Positions 8,301 through 16,007 of a stretch of DNA of 64,000 bases are shown piece after piece. The translations under genes and the position numbers were made by a program. Below the pieces are notes generated by a model, which did not search any database, was not told the DNA's origin, and worked only from the letters and a program-made list of their open reading frames with translations. The stretch is from 66-474 sp039923855 (GTDB taxonomy: Bacteria > Pseudomonadota > Gammaproteobacteria > Xanthomonadales > Rhodanobacteraceae): the NCBI GenBank assembly GCA_039923855.1, contig JBDTBW010000080.1:1-64000 (forward strand). Direction: 5' to 3'. Position 1 is the stretch's first letter. Each line of letters starts with the position of its first letter.

Positions 8301-9383
8301 GCGCATGATCTCGAACGCGGTGGCGAAACGCACCGGCAGGGGACGTACGTTTTCCCACGGTCGCGGCAACCCGGGAATGCGCAGATGCGAGACGGAAAAT
8401 CCGGTCAGGCCCGCTTTCGGTTTGCCGCCGCGACCGACCGCACCTTCGTCGCGGATTTCGCCGCCAGCGCCGGTGGCCGCGCCCGGCCACGGCGAGATAG
8501 CGGTCGGATGATTATGGGTTTCGACCTTGATCGCGTAGGGAATCGATTCGCGATGCGCGCGCCACACGCCATCGGCGTCGGCGAAGAAACGCGCGCCTTC
8601 GCCGCCCACGATCACCGCGGCGTTGTCACTGTAAGCCGACAACGTATGCGCGGGCGAGACCTTGTGCGTGTTGCGGATCATCCCGAACAGTGTGGCGTCC
8701 TGGCTCTCGCCATCGAGGGTGAAGCGCGCGTTGAAGATCTTGTGCCGGCAGTGTTCGGAGTTGGCCTGCGCGAACATCACCAGTTCCGCATCGGTGGGGT
8801 CGCGGCCGAGTTGCGCGTAGTGCTCGACGAGGTAATCTATTTCGTCGCTCGCGAGCGCGAGCCCCAATTCCTGGTTCGCTGTCTGCAACGCCGCGTGCGG
8901 ATCGCCGCCCAGCGCGATCGTGCGCAACGCGCCGGCATTGCCCGCGCGGAACAACCCGCCCGCTTGATCGAGCGCGGTCAGTACCGATTGCGTCATCGGA
9001 TCGTGCAGCGCATCCGACACCGCGTCGAACGCAGCGGCATCGTCGGTGCGCAATCCATCGATCAGGAATGCGGTGCCGCGCTCTGCGCGCCGCACGGGCA
9101 GGCCAATATCGTTCAAGATGTCGGTGGCCTTGGACGACCATGGCGAGCGCGTGCCCAGCCGCGGCGCCACCCACAACGAGGCATCCGCCGCCGCGCCTTC
9201 GCTGGCGTCGAGCACCTCGGCCAGCCGCTTGTGCTCGGCCGGCCCGAGCGCGCCATCCACATCGACGAAATAGACGTGGCGTGCACCGCGCACGCAGACC
9301 GTTGGCGCAATGGTCGCGAGCCGTTCATTGAGCCGGTCGAGACGAAACGGCGACAGCGCGCTGCGCCCGTCGAGGACGATCAT
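5337..9383 (-). CDS. purL: Phosphoribosylformylglycinamidine synthase (FGAM synthase)
   Basis: Large single-chain PurL catalysing the fourth step of de novo purine synthesis, FGAR + glutamine + ATP to FGAM. At 1348 residues it is about 50 longer than E. coli PurL. Recognisable parts are the N-terminal PurS-like region, the first AIRS half (TNHP-containing KVETHNHPTAISPW), the second half (DRSVGGLCSRDPMVGPWQVP) and a C-terminal glutaminase domain with GVCNGCQML (catalytic Cys) and MPHPERVFRS. The extra length is explained by an insertion at residues ~590-648, made of three repeat-derived units, between LHDD and IDLPLDMLL. The gene starts with ATG at 9383, 54 bases from the DsbC-like gene stop. 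Confidence 0.97.
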   Translation of the reverse strand: MIVLDGRSALSPFRLDRLNERLATIAPTVCVRGARHVYFVDVDGALGPAEHKRLAEVLDASEGAAADASLWVAPRLGTRSPWSSKATDILNDIGLPVRRAERGTAFLIDGLRTDDAAAFDAVSDALHDPMTQSVLTALDQAGGLFRAGNAGALRTIALGGDPHAALQTANQELGLALASDEIDYLVEHYAQLGRDPTDAELVMFAQANSEHCRHKIFNARFTLDGESQDATLFGMIRNTHKVSPAHTLSAYSDNAAVIVGGEGARFFADADGVWRAHRESIPYAIKVETHNHPTAISPWPGAATGAGGEIRDEGAVGRGGKPKAGLTGFSVSHLRIPGLPRPWENVRPLPVRFATAFEIMRDGPLGAAAFNNEFGRPCLGGYFRSFEQETGEPGVRRGYDKPIMIAGGVANLRAMHVCKGKLAPGDAVIVLGGPAMLIGLGGGAASSMVGGASSEQLDFASVQRDNAEMQRRCQQVIDACCALGEKTPIVSIHDVGAGGLSNAIPELLRDSGVGGAIDLAKIPSDDPQLSPMQLWSNESQERYVLGVTPDDLPMFEAICARERCPFAVVGRATQEERLLVGFDVVSLHDDPHPSPPPLKEGDKCATRMGGGNATPPLWEGDKRASRMEEGGHSPPPREGDERVPRAGGNKHVIDLPLDMLLVKPPRMQRDAKRCKPRVEVVPDLSGIGLDEAVQRVLRMPVVGSKSFLITIGDRSVGGLCSRDPMVGPWQVPVADCAVTLADFDGYAGEAMAMAERAPVALLDSAAAARLAVGEAITNMLAAPVMLDEIRLSANWMAAAGKPSEDAALFDAVRAVGLELCPALGVSIPVGKDSLSMQTAWKEGEREQRTLAPVSLVVTAFARVRDARRTLTPRLKLDRGPSELWLIDLGAGRDRLGGCALTQAFNRGGGVPPDLDDPQRLKALFALVREAEAAGLLLAYHDRSDGGAIAALLEMAFAGHCGLQIHLDGWAENTLRALFNEELGAIVQVREADRDALMELVAKHGLASMAHAIGRPKPKLGIKLYVGDEVLAKWNWSQLFGAWHETSHAMQRLRDNPASADAERAWRLDDDDPGITPKLTFEPAQDIAALYIGNGARPRVAILREQGVNGQVEMAAAFTRAGFDAIDVTMSDLAAGRHKLADFTGLAACGGFSYGDVLGAGRGWAASILYHEPLREQFASFFADDGKFALGVCNGCQMLAYLKNLIPGAEHWPSFQRNASEQYEARFVTVEVMDSPSIFFRGMAGSRIPVVTAHGEGRAVFARETKLAKAGACLRFVDNRGKPTEAFPLNPNGSPDGLAGFTAANGRVTILMPHPERVFRSVQMSWKPLGWGEDSPWIRMFRNARVFVG
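7440..7612 (-). repeat. Three in-frame 57-bp repeat units inside purL
   Basis: Tandem units encode PPPLKEGDKCATRMGGGNA, TPPLWEGDKRASRMEEGGH and SPPPREGDERVPRAGGNK in the PurL frame. The unit length of 19 codons is visible from the recurring EGD. Each DNA unit contains CTCCCTCC...GGGGGAG, the same palindrome style as the intergenic/RibE-tail repeat at 49789-49850. The unit period is a multiple of three, so the reading frame is kept. The site corresponds to a linker just before the conserved IDLPLDMLL of PurL. Confidence 0.9.
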
Positions 9384-9437
9384 GGCTAGTGGAAAGGGAA
9401 CACAGACAAGGCTGTCTATTCTACCAGTGCCGGAGTC

Positions 9438-10250
9438 TCAGCCGCCGGAGGCCGGTGCGTGCACGGTTTGCAACCGTTGCAGCAAATCCCGTGGCGCGAC
9501 GTAGCCGCCGATCAGCGCGCCGTTGCTGGCGATGATGGTGGGTGTGCCGTCCACGCCGAGATCCAGGCCCAGCTCGAAATCGTGCTTGACGGGATTGGCG
9601 CATGTTGCCGGTTTCGGATCGACACCGGCCTTGGCGGCGGTGAACGCGGCTTTGCGATCGGCCGCGCACCACACCGCGACCGCCTTGGCGGCCGACGATG
9701 TATTCAAGCCCGTGCGCGGCCAGAACAAGTAATCGACCGCGATGCCCGCCGCGTTGTAATCGGCGATGTGTCGATGGAACTCGCGGCAGTAGGGGCAATC
9801 GATGTCGGTGAACACCGTCACCGTGTATCTGGGATGCGCGGGCGCGAAGCGGATCATCTGCGACGGCGAAACGCTCGCCAGCGCGTCGCGGCGCAGGCGA
9901 TCCATCTGCGCATCCGAAAGATCGGTATGCGTTTTCAAATCGTAGGCGTTGCCCTGCAGCATGTAGCGCCCGTCCGCGCTGACGTACACGACCTGGCCCG
10001 AGGCGATCACCTGATATAGCCCGGGAATCGGCGTTGGCGTGACCGACTGGATCGCCGCGTGCGGTGCCAGCTTGCGTACCGCGTCGGTGACGGCTTGCGG
10101 TGAGGTGATGTTTGTTGCCTGCGGCGTTGCCGCGGCCGCCGCTGCATTTGTGACGGCTGCATTTGTTTTCGCCGGCGCGTTGCCGGTACCGGCGGAACAC
10201 GCGCCGGTGGCCAGCGTCGCGGCGAACAGCAAAGGCAGCAGCTTGTGCAT
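9438..10250 (-). CDS. dsbC: DsbC-like thiol:disulfide interchange protein
   Basis: Periplasmic disulfide isomerase, 270 residues from the ATG at 10250 (MHKLLPLLFAATLATGACSA). The N-terminus is a signal peptide, possibly with a weak lipobox ending at Cys18. After a low-complexity Ala/Thr/Asn stretch comes a DsbC-type dimerisation region (VTPTPIPGLYQVIASGQVVY). The thioredoxin domain follows, with active site DIDCPYCREFHRHI and the later cis-proline region GVDGTPTIIASNGALIGGY. The active site is CPYC, where E. coli DsbC has CGYC. Adjacency to xerD matches the E. coli xerD-dsbC order. Confidence 0.9.
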   Translation of the reverse strand: MHKLLPLLFAATLATGACSAGTGNAPAKTNAAVTNAAAAAATPQATNITSPQAVTDAVRKLAPHAAIQSVTPTPIPGLYQVIASGQVVYVSADGRYMLQGNAYDLKTHTDLSDAQMDRLRRDALASVSPSQMIRFAPAHPRYTVTVFTDIDCPYCREFHRHIADYNAAGIAVDYLFWPRTGLNTSSAAKAVAVWCAADRKAAFTAAKAGVDPKPATCANPVKHDFELGLDLGVDGTPTIIASNGALIGGYVAPRDLLQRLQTVHAPASGG

Positions 10251-10437
10251 CGTTACCTCGGGAATCGAATGCCTGGAAGCCTCGATCAGAAGACCGGAGT
10301 GGGAGCTTTGTACAAAGAGCGTATCAGCAAGCGCGCGCAAGTAGCCATCCCTGGCGCGTGGCGCCGGCCCGCACATCCATGTGCGTGTGTTCGGCCGAGC
10401 ACGCGATGAATTCTTTGCATCGCGTAAGCGCTCTGCC

Positions 10438-11358
10438 TCACCCTCTGGGGTGGTGTTGTTGGTGCAGCCGCTTCAATCCTTCCTTGGCGATCAGTGTATA
10501 GATTTGTGTCGTCGACAAGGTGCTGTGACCAAGCAGCATCTGCAGCGTGCGCAGATCGGCGCCGTGGTTCAGGAGATGCGTGGCGAAGGAGTGCCGCAGC
10601 ACATGCGGTGAAATCTTTTTCGCGGGGATGCCGGCGGCCAGCGCGTGTTTCTTGACCGTCATCCACGCCATCTGCCGGGTCATGCTTGCAGCCCGGTTGG
10701 ACAGGAACAGCGCGGCCGGCAGCCGGCCCTTTGCCAGCGCCGGGCGCGCGTCGTCGAGATAATGCGTGATCCAGTCCAGCGCGGTTTCGCCGACCGGCAC
10801 CAGCCGATCCTTGCCGCCCTTGCCGGTGACGCGCAGCACACCCTGGCGCAAGTTCAGCGCGGCCAGTGGCAGCGTGGTCAATTCCGACACGCGCAAGCCC
10901 GACGCGTACATCAGTTCCAGCATCGCGCGGTCGCGCAGGCCCAACGGCTTGTCGGCATTCGGCGCGTTGAGCAACGCCTCGATCTCGCGTTCCGACAATG
11001 CTTTCGGCAAACCGCGCGGCAACTTGGGCGCGTCCAGCAACAGGCTCGGGTCTTCGCTGTCGTGGTGCGTGCGCACGCGGTCGGCGTAAAAGCGGCGCAG
11101 CACGGTCAAGAGACGCGCGTTGCTGCGCGCCTTGATCTTCGCCGCGCCGCGCTCGCCCAGATAACGTGACAGATTCTCGCGCGTGGCCTTGACCAAGGTG
11201 CCGCCGTGCTGGGCCAGCCACGCCGCGCAGCGCTCCAGATCGCCGCGGTAAGCCGACAAGGTGAGATCGGCGAGGCCATCCTGCGACCAGACGCGCTCGA
11301 GAAACGCGTCGATCGCGGCGCGATCACTGTCGGCTATTTTGATCGGATCGTTCACCAT
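10438..11358 (-). CDS. xerD: Site-specific tyrosine recombinase XerD
   Basis: Tyrosine recombinase that resolves chromosome dimers at dif with XerC and FtsK. It has 306 residues from the ATG at 11358 (MVNDPIKIAD); an ATG 7 codons upstream is an alternative. The SAM-like N-terminal core-binding domain includes LTLSAYRGDLERC. Catalytic residues are visible: Arg in YASGLRVSELTTL, Lys in TGKGGKDRLVP, HVLRHSFATHLL, and LLGHSTLSTTQIYT with the nucleophilic Tyr. The C-terminus QHHPRG fits XerD. It is a housekeeping gene, not a phage integrase: no attachment repeats flank it. Confidence 0.95.
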   Translation of the reverse strand: MVNDPIKIADSDRAAIDAFLERVWSQDGLADLTLSAYRGDLERCAAWLAQHGGTLVKATRENLSRYLGERGAAKIKARSNARLLTVLRRFYADRVRTHHDSEDPSLLLDAPKLPRGLPKALSEREIEALLNAPNADKPLGLRDRAMLELMYASGLRVSELTTLPLAALNLRQGVLRVTGKGGKDRLVPVGETALDWITHYLDDARPALAKGRLPAALFLSNRAASMTRQMAWMTVKKHALAAGIPAKKISPHVLRHSFATHLLNHGADLRTLQMLLGHSTLSTTQIYTLIAKEGLKRLHQQHHPRG

Positions 11359-11384
11359 GCGATGCTTGCGCGCTGTCAATCCAG

Positions 11385-11951
11385 ATGCAAGTCATCAATA
11401 TGCCATTCGTTCGTTGGTGGAACGCCGTTGCCAGGCTCGCGCGTCCAGCGCTCGCCAAGCAACCCGGCCCTCAGCATCCTGCTTCGGGCGCTCGTCAGCG
11501 CAGCCAATGCCATTCAAGGCATTGGCAAAGCGCGCTGACTCCCCCACTCTGGCGGCGGCTGACCGCGATGTTGTACGACGTGTTTCCGCTGATCGCACTG
11601 TGGATGATCACCGCGTTCGTGTGCCTGCAGGCGATGGCCCGCTTCGGAAAACTCGATGCCACGCGCGCGCCGTGGTGGGAACAGCTCGCGCTGCTGGCGG
11701 TCACAGCGGCCTATTTCGTCATTTCGTGGACGCGAATCGGGCAGACCATCGGCATGCGCGCGTGGCGATTGAAACTGCTGCGCAAGAATGGCGAAAGGAT
11801 CGAGGTGTGGCGCGCGCTAGCGCGGTTCTTTCTGGCGCTGGTGTCCCTGTTGATCGCCGGCATCGGTTTCTGGTGGGCGCTGTTCGATGCGCAAAAACGC
11901 ACGTTGCATGATCGCGTGTGCGGGACGGTGATGATGCGGTTAAATATCTGA
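11385..11951 (+). CDS. RDD family membrane protein
   Basis: Membrane protein with an RDD domain: PPLWRRLTAMLYDVFPLIAL, then hydrophobic segments around LLAVTAAYFVISWTRIGQT, VWRALARFFLALVSLLIAGI and a C-terminal RTLHDRVCGTVM. The RDD domain starts near residue 53, so the N-terminal region from the first ATG (11385) may be over-extended; a later start cannot be excluded. It is divergent from xerD with only 26 bases between starts, so either the promoters overlap or the start is downstream. RDD proteins are of varied and mostly unknown function (some act in transport). Confidence 0.8.
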   Translation: MQVINMPFVRWWNAVARLARPALAKQPGPQHPASGARQRSQCHSRHWQSALTPPLWRRLTAMLYDVFPLIALWMITAFVCLQAMARFGKLDATRAPWWEQLALLAVTAAYFVISWTRIGQTIGMRAWRLKLLRKNGERIEVWRALARFFLALVSLLIAGIGFWWALFDAQKRTLHDRVCGTVMMRLNI

Positions 11952-12102
11952 CGTCATTCCCGCGACGCAGGGAGCGGCCAAGGATGGCCGCGCTTTGAGG
12001 AGCGAGGAAAGCGGCATCCATTTTTTGCTCCCCCCAAAGGCCAGATCAAAATGGATTCCCGGTTCCGTTCGCGATGAAGCCGCGAACGGCCCGGGAATGA
12101 CG
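11952..12102. repeat. Dispersed palindromic repeat, family A, copy 2 (variant)
   Basis: Bounded by CGTCATTCCCG and CGGGAATGACG, with GGATTCCCGGTTCCG before an apical stem GTTCGCG...CGCGAAC. The middle part differs from the other copies and contains GCGGCCAAGGATGGCCGC, resembling the palindrome of repeat family C. It fills most of the gap between the converging RDD gene and lptG, so it may also act as a bidirectional terminator. Confidence 0.75.
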
Positions 12103-12139
12103 GCAATGTTTGGGCTCGTTCAAGTCTCGAGTTCTGGCC

Positions 12140-13252
12140 TTATGCTCTCCTGAAATACCACACCGCCGCACACGTCAGCAGCATTGCCGGCGCCAGATTG
12201 GCGGCCAGCGGCGGCACGCCAAACACGGTGCCCAAGCCCACCACCGCGCGCTGCAGGAAGTACCACGCGATCGCCAGCAACAGGCCGATGAACAAGCGCC
12301 GCCCGAGTCCGCCGGAACGCAACGCGCCGAACGCGAACGGCAGCGCGCACAGCACCAGCACCAGCGTGTTCAACGGATACAGCGCGCGCGCCCAGAACGC
12401 GTTCGCATACGTGCCCGGATTCTGCTGATTGCCGCGCAGGTAATCGATGTTGCGTTGCAGATCGCGTAGCGACTGGTATTCCGGATGCACCACCGACAAC
12501 GCGAGTACTTGCGGATCGAGCCCGGCGTTCCAGTCGCGTTGCGCCTGCGTCACGCTGTGCGCGCCTTGCGGGGAAATCGTGGTGCTGCGCACGTCGTGCA
12601 GCAGCCACTGCGCGCCGTGCTGGGTCGCGGTCCCGGCCAACTGGAACGAAACGAGATTACCGGCCGCGTCAAACCCGAATACGCGCACGTCGGCCAGTTC
12701 CACTGTCGGGCGGCCATCGACCACATGCGCCAGCGCGGCCTTGGCATTGATGATGTTGTCGCCGACTTTCGCCCACAGGCCGCTGCGCTGGGTCATGCCG
12801 ATGTTGCCGGAACGCACCGCCAACTGGATCGACTGTGCACGCTGCTCGCCCGTGGGCGCGGCGGTTTCGCCCAGCACGAACACGCCGATCATCAGCACCA
12901 GCACCAGTGCCGCGGCGGAAAGACAAATGCGCAATTTCGACATGCCTGAAGCGCGCAGCGCGGTCAGCTCGCCGCTGGCGCCGAGCGCGCCTAATCCCAA
13001 GAGACTGCCAATCAATGCCGCGAACACGAACCAGTCGTACACGCGGCGCGGCACGGTCAACAGAATGTACGCCACCGCTTGCCCAAGCGTGTAGCCGTGC
13101 CGGCCGATATTGCCGATCTGCTTGGCGAATTCCATGAAGGTGTCGAGACCGACGATCACCAGCCACGCCAGCAACAGACTAGTCAGCACCGAACCCGCGA
13201 TCAACCGATCCGCGCGCTTGATCCGCATTCGTCGCCACAGCAGTGCGGCCAT
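12140..13252 (-). CDS. lptG: LPS export system permease LptG
   Basis: Inner-membrane permease of the LptB2FG ABC transporter that extracts lipopolysaccharide from the membrane; 370 residues. The N-terminal helices begin KRADRLIAGSVLTSLLLAWLV, with FMEFAKQIGNIG, a region typical of LptG. A periplasmic jellyroll domain occupies roughly residues 130-260, and further helices follow (YPLNTLVLVLCALPFAFGAL and the C-terminal PAMLLTCAAVWYFRR). The ATG overlaps the lptF stop by one base (TGATG), so the two are translationally coupled. The longer reading frame upstream belongs to lptF in another frame and was not used. Confidence 0.94.
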   Translation of the reverse strand: MAALLWRRMRIKRADRLIAGSVLTSLLLAWLVIVGLDTFMEFAKQIGNIGRHGYTLGQAVAYILLTVPRRVYDWFVFAALIGSLLGLGALGASGELTALRASGMSKLRICLSAAALVLVLMIGVFVLGETAAPTGEQRAQSIQLAVRSGNIGMTQRSGLWAKVGDNIINAKAALAHVVDGRPTVELADVRVFGFDAAGNLVSFQLAGTATQHGAQWLLHDVRSTTISPQGAHSVTQAQRDWNAGLDPQVLALSVVHPEYQSLRDLQRNIDYLRGNQQNPGTYANAFWARALYPLNTLVLVLCALPFAFGALRSGGLGRRLFIGLLLAIAWYFLQRAVVGLGTVFGVPPLAANLAPAMLLTCAAVWYFRRA

Positions 13253-14391
13253 CACGCGCTCCCCCCAGTCGGTTGCGGCGTGCTCACGCGGCGGGCCGCG
13301 TATTGGCGTGCAAACAACCACGCGGCGAGTGCGAACACCGGCACCAGCACCCACCACAGCCCCAGCGCCACCGGCGCCTTGCCCTGCGCGATGAAAGTGC
13401 GCGCCAGGATCATGAGATTGGCGAACACCAGATACGCCAGCACCGCGATCAGCAAGCGGCCCATGGTCGAACTGCGCGTGCCTTGCCGCGCCATCGGCAA
13501 TGCCAGCAGTGCCAGCACCAATGCGGCGAACGGCGCCGCGATCCGCCATTGCAATTCGGCGCGCGCCACCGGATCCTTGTCGCCGATCAACGCGGCGGTC
13601 GGCCGCGAATGCTCCGGATCGTCCTCGTCGCCGCCGTTGTCGGGCGAGGACAACGCCATGTCGTTGCGCGCAAATTGCATCAGCCGCCAATTGTCGTTGC
13701 CGAGCCGCCCATCGAAACGATGTCCGTCGAACAGCGCGATAAAGCGGTTGTCGGCCGCGCCCTCGTGGTAAAGCTCGCCGTGTGTGGCGGTGATCACGTC
13801 GATCTGGGTAACTGCCTTGCCGGCGCTGTCCTTGCCGGGCCGCTCGCTCGCAACGAACACCTTGCCGAGCTTGGTGCCATCCGGATTCAAGGTGTCGACA
13901 AACAGGATGCCGCCTTTGCCGGGGAGTTCGGTGAAACGTCCGGCCTCCAGCCCCGCCGCGATCACCGAGCGGTTGGCCTGCTCGACTTCCGCATTGGCGA
14001 TGCGCGTGGCCAACGGCCCAAGCCATAAAGAGATCACGCCGATCACGACCGCCGCCGCGAACGCAAGCCACGCCGTGGGGCGCAGCAACCCGCGCGGGCC
14101 GAATCCCGCGGTCGAAAGCACATGCATTTCGCTGTCGCGATACATGCGGCCAAGTGCCAGCAGCATGCCGAGGAACATCGCCATCGGCAGCATCGCCGAC
14201 AGCGTGTCGACCACATGCAGCCCCAGCACCTCGAACATGATGTTGCCCGGCAGACGCCCGGATGCGACCTTGTTCAAGATGTCAGCGAAGGTGCCGCCGG
14301 TGAAAATCACCAGCAGCACCGCGGTGGCGGCCAGCATGCCGACCAGCAATTCGCGCAGCAGATAGCGGTCGAGTATCGAAAACCGCAGCAT
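13252..14391 (-). CDS. lptF: LPS export system permease LptF
   Basis: Partner permease of LptG, 379 residues from the ATG at 14391 (MLRFSILDRYLLRELL), the expected LptF start. The transmembrane segments are LLVGMLAATAVLLVIFTGG, LSAMLPMAMFLGMLLALGRM and the C-terminal LIAVLAYLVFANLMILART. The periplasmic jellyroll lies between, with an unusual acidic stretch DNGGDEDDPEH near residue 245. The open frame continues far upstream, antisense to pepA, but that is a GC-rich artefact. The start lies 81 bases from the divergent pepA start. Confidence 0.94.
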   Translation of the reverse strand: MLRFSILDRYLLRELLVGMLAATAVLLVIFTGGTFADILNKVASGRLPGNIMFEVLGLHVVDTLSAMLPMAMFLGMLLALGRMYRDSEMHVLSTAGFGPRGLLRPTAWLAFAAAVVIGVISLWLGPLATRIANAEVEQANRSVIAAGLEAGRFTELPGKGGILFVDTLNPDGTKLGKVFVASERPGKDSAGKAVTQIDVITATHGELYHEGAADNRFIALFDGHRFDGRLGNDNWRLMQFARNDMALSSPDNGGDEDDPEHSRPTAALIGDKDPVARAELQWRIAAPFAALVLALLALPMARQGTRSSTMGRLLIAVLAYLVFANLMILARTFIAQGKAPVALGLWWVLVPVFALAAWLFARQYAARRVSTPQPTGGSA

Positions 14392-14472
14392 CGGATAGAA
14401 TTGGCGTTTTGTGGCGGGCGAGCGCGAAAGTCTAGCGGCTCCCGTCTTTCCCGGCCCTTTTGCGAGAGCACC

Positions 14473-15948
14473 ATGACGATCGAGTTCAGCACCCGTTCCG
14501 CCCAAGCCGACACCGCCGACACGCCTTGCGCGGTGGTGGGTGTGTTCGACGACGCGTTTTCGCCCGCGGCCGCGACGATCGACCGCGCCAGCGATGGCGC
14601 GCTTGCGCGCCTGCGCGATTCGAGCGATTTCACCGGCAAATCCGGCACCTTGTTGTTGCACGCGCTGCCTGGCGTCAAGGCGTCGCGCGTGTTGCTCGTC
14701 GGGCTCGGTCCGCAAAAGGATTTCGATGCGCACGGGTTTCAACGCGCGTGCCTGGAAGCGGGCAAAGCCTTGAAGAACCTCCCGGTCGAACGCGCAACGC
14801 TGTGGTTGCCGGAACTCGAGGTACGTGGGCGCGATGCAGACTGGCGCGTACGAGCTTGCGCGTTGGCGATCGATCACGCTTGCTTTCGTTACACCGCGAC
14901 GGTCAAACAGGCCAACGGCAAACGCACATCGCTGCGGAAGATCGAACTGGCCGGCATCGACAACGCGCAGCGCGGCGTCGAGCAGGCGCGCGCTACCGCC
15001 AAGGGCGTCGCCTTCGCGCGCGAACTGGGTTGCCTGCCACCAAACCTGTGCACGCCGGCGTATCTCGCGGAGCAGGCGAAAAAACTCGCCGACGAACATC
15101 CTGGCATCACGCTGGAAGTGCTGGAACGCGAGCAGATGCGCGAACTCGAAATGGGTGCGCTGTTGGGCGTCGCCGCGGGTTCGGCCAATCCGCCCAAACT
15201 GATCGTGCTGCAATACCGTGGTGGCGGCGAGGCAAAACCATTCGCGCTGGTCGGCAAGGGCGTCACCTTCGACACCGGCGGGATGAACCTCAAACCCACC
15301 GGCAGCATGGAGGAAATGAAGTACGACATGTGCGGCGCGGCCGGCGTGCTGGGCGCGTTTCTTGCCGCGGTGGAATTGAAACTGCCGATCAATCTGGTGT
15401 GCGTGGTGCCGGCAGTGGAGAACATGCCGGACGGCGCGAGTTATCGCCCGAGCGATGTATTGAACACGCACGCCGGGATCACGGTAGAGGTGCTCAACAC
15501 CGATGCGGAAGGGCGTCTGATCCTGTGCGATGCGCTGGCGTATGCGCGCAAACGCTTCGAGCCGCAGGCAATGGTCGATGCGGCCACGCTGACCGGCGCC
15601 TGCGTGATCGCGTTGGGCAAACATGCGACCGCTTTGTTCAGCGCCGACGACGCGCTGGCCGGCGAATTGCTCGACGCGGGCGTGAAATCGCAGGATCGCG
15701 CGTGGCGGATGCCACTCTGGGATGACTATCGCAACCAACTCGAATCCGCGTTCGCCGACATCGCCAATATCGGGGGGAAAAGCGCCGGCGCGATCACCGC
15801 CGCGTTGTTCCTGTCGCGCTTCACCGAAGGCACGCGCTGGGCGCATCTGGATGTCGCCGGTACTGCATGGGATGAAGGCCGCAAGGGCTACGCTACCGGC
15901 CGCCCGGTGCCGCTGCTGACGCAGTGGTTGATTGATAGAGCGGGGTAA
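14473..15948 (+). CDS. pepA: Leucyl aminopeptidase (cytosol aminopeptidase) PepA
   Basis: M17 family metallopeptidase removing N-terminal residues; in some bacteria it also binds DNA and aids Xer recombination. It has 491 residues from the ATG at 14473 (MTIEFSTRSAQA). The metal-binding and catalytic region is clear: GKGVTFDTGGMNLKPTGSM, EEMKYDMCGAAGVLG, the family signature NTDAEGRLILCDAL and DAATLTGACVIALG. Its divergent placement from lptF-lptG is common in Gammaproteobacteria. holC and valS, which often follow pepA, are absent; the gene instead converges on a sensor kinase. Confidence 0.96.
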   Translation: MTIEFSTRSAQADTADTPCAVVGVFDDAFSPAAATIDRASDGALARLRDSSDFTGKSGTLLLHALPGVKASRVLLVGLGPQKDFDAHGFQRACLEAGKALKNLPVERATLWLPELEVRGRDADWRVRACALAIDHACFRYTATVKQANGKRTSLRKIELAGIDNAQRGVEQARATAKGVAFARELGCLPPNLCTPAYLAEQAKKLADEHPGITLEVLEREQMRELEMGALLGVAAGSANPPKLIVLQYRGGGEAKPFALVGKGVTFDTGGMNLKPTGSMEEMKYDMCGAAGVLGAFLAAVELKLPINLVCVVPAVENMPDGASYRPSDVLNTHAGITVEVLNTDAEGRLILCDALAYARKRFEPQAMVDAATLTGACVIALGKHATALFSADDALAGELLDAGVKSQDRAWRMPLWDDYRNQLESAFADIANIGGKSAGAITAALFLSRFTEGTRWAHLDVAGTAWDEGRKGYATGRPVPLLTQWLIDRAG

Positions 15949-16007
15949 AGTCGGGAGTCGGAAGTCGTGGACAATTTCTTGGGGTACATTCTTCGACTCT
16001 CGACTTT
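15947..16007. terminator. Long inverted repeat between pepA and sensor kinase
   Basis: AAAGTCGGGAGTCG (15947-15960, starting in the pepA stop) pairs with CGACTCTCGACTTT (15994-16007) at 13 of 14 positions, with a 33-base loop. It lies between converging genes and touches both stop codons, so a bidirectional terminator is a reasonable reading. The GGGAGTCGG style resembles the repeat in the gspH leader (28217-28255). Confidence 0.55.

Noticed and set aside
7959..9389. Long plus-strand ORF of 476 codons
   Set aside because: It is antisense to purL and lacks any family pattern; high GC produces long shadow frames.
10438..11358. Phage integrase or integron
   Set aside because: Full XerD pattern and xerD-dsbC synteny; no attachment repeats, tRNA or phage genes nearby.
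14392..15846. N-terminal extension of LptF
   Set aside because: It runs antisense through pepA; the ATG at 14391 gives the expected LptF start and length.
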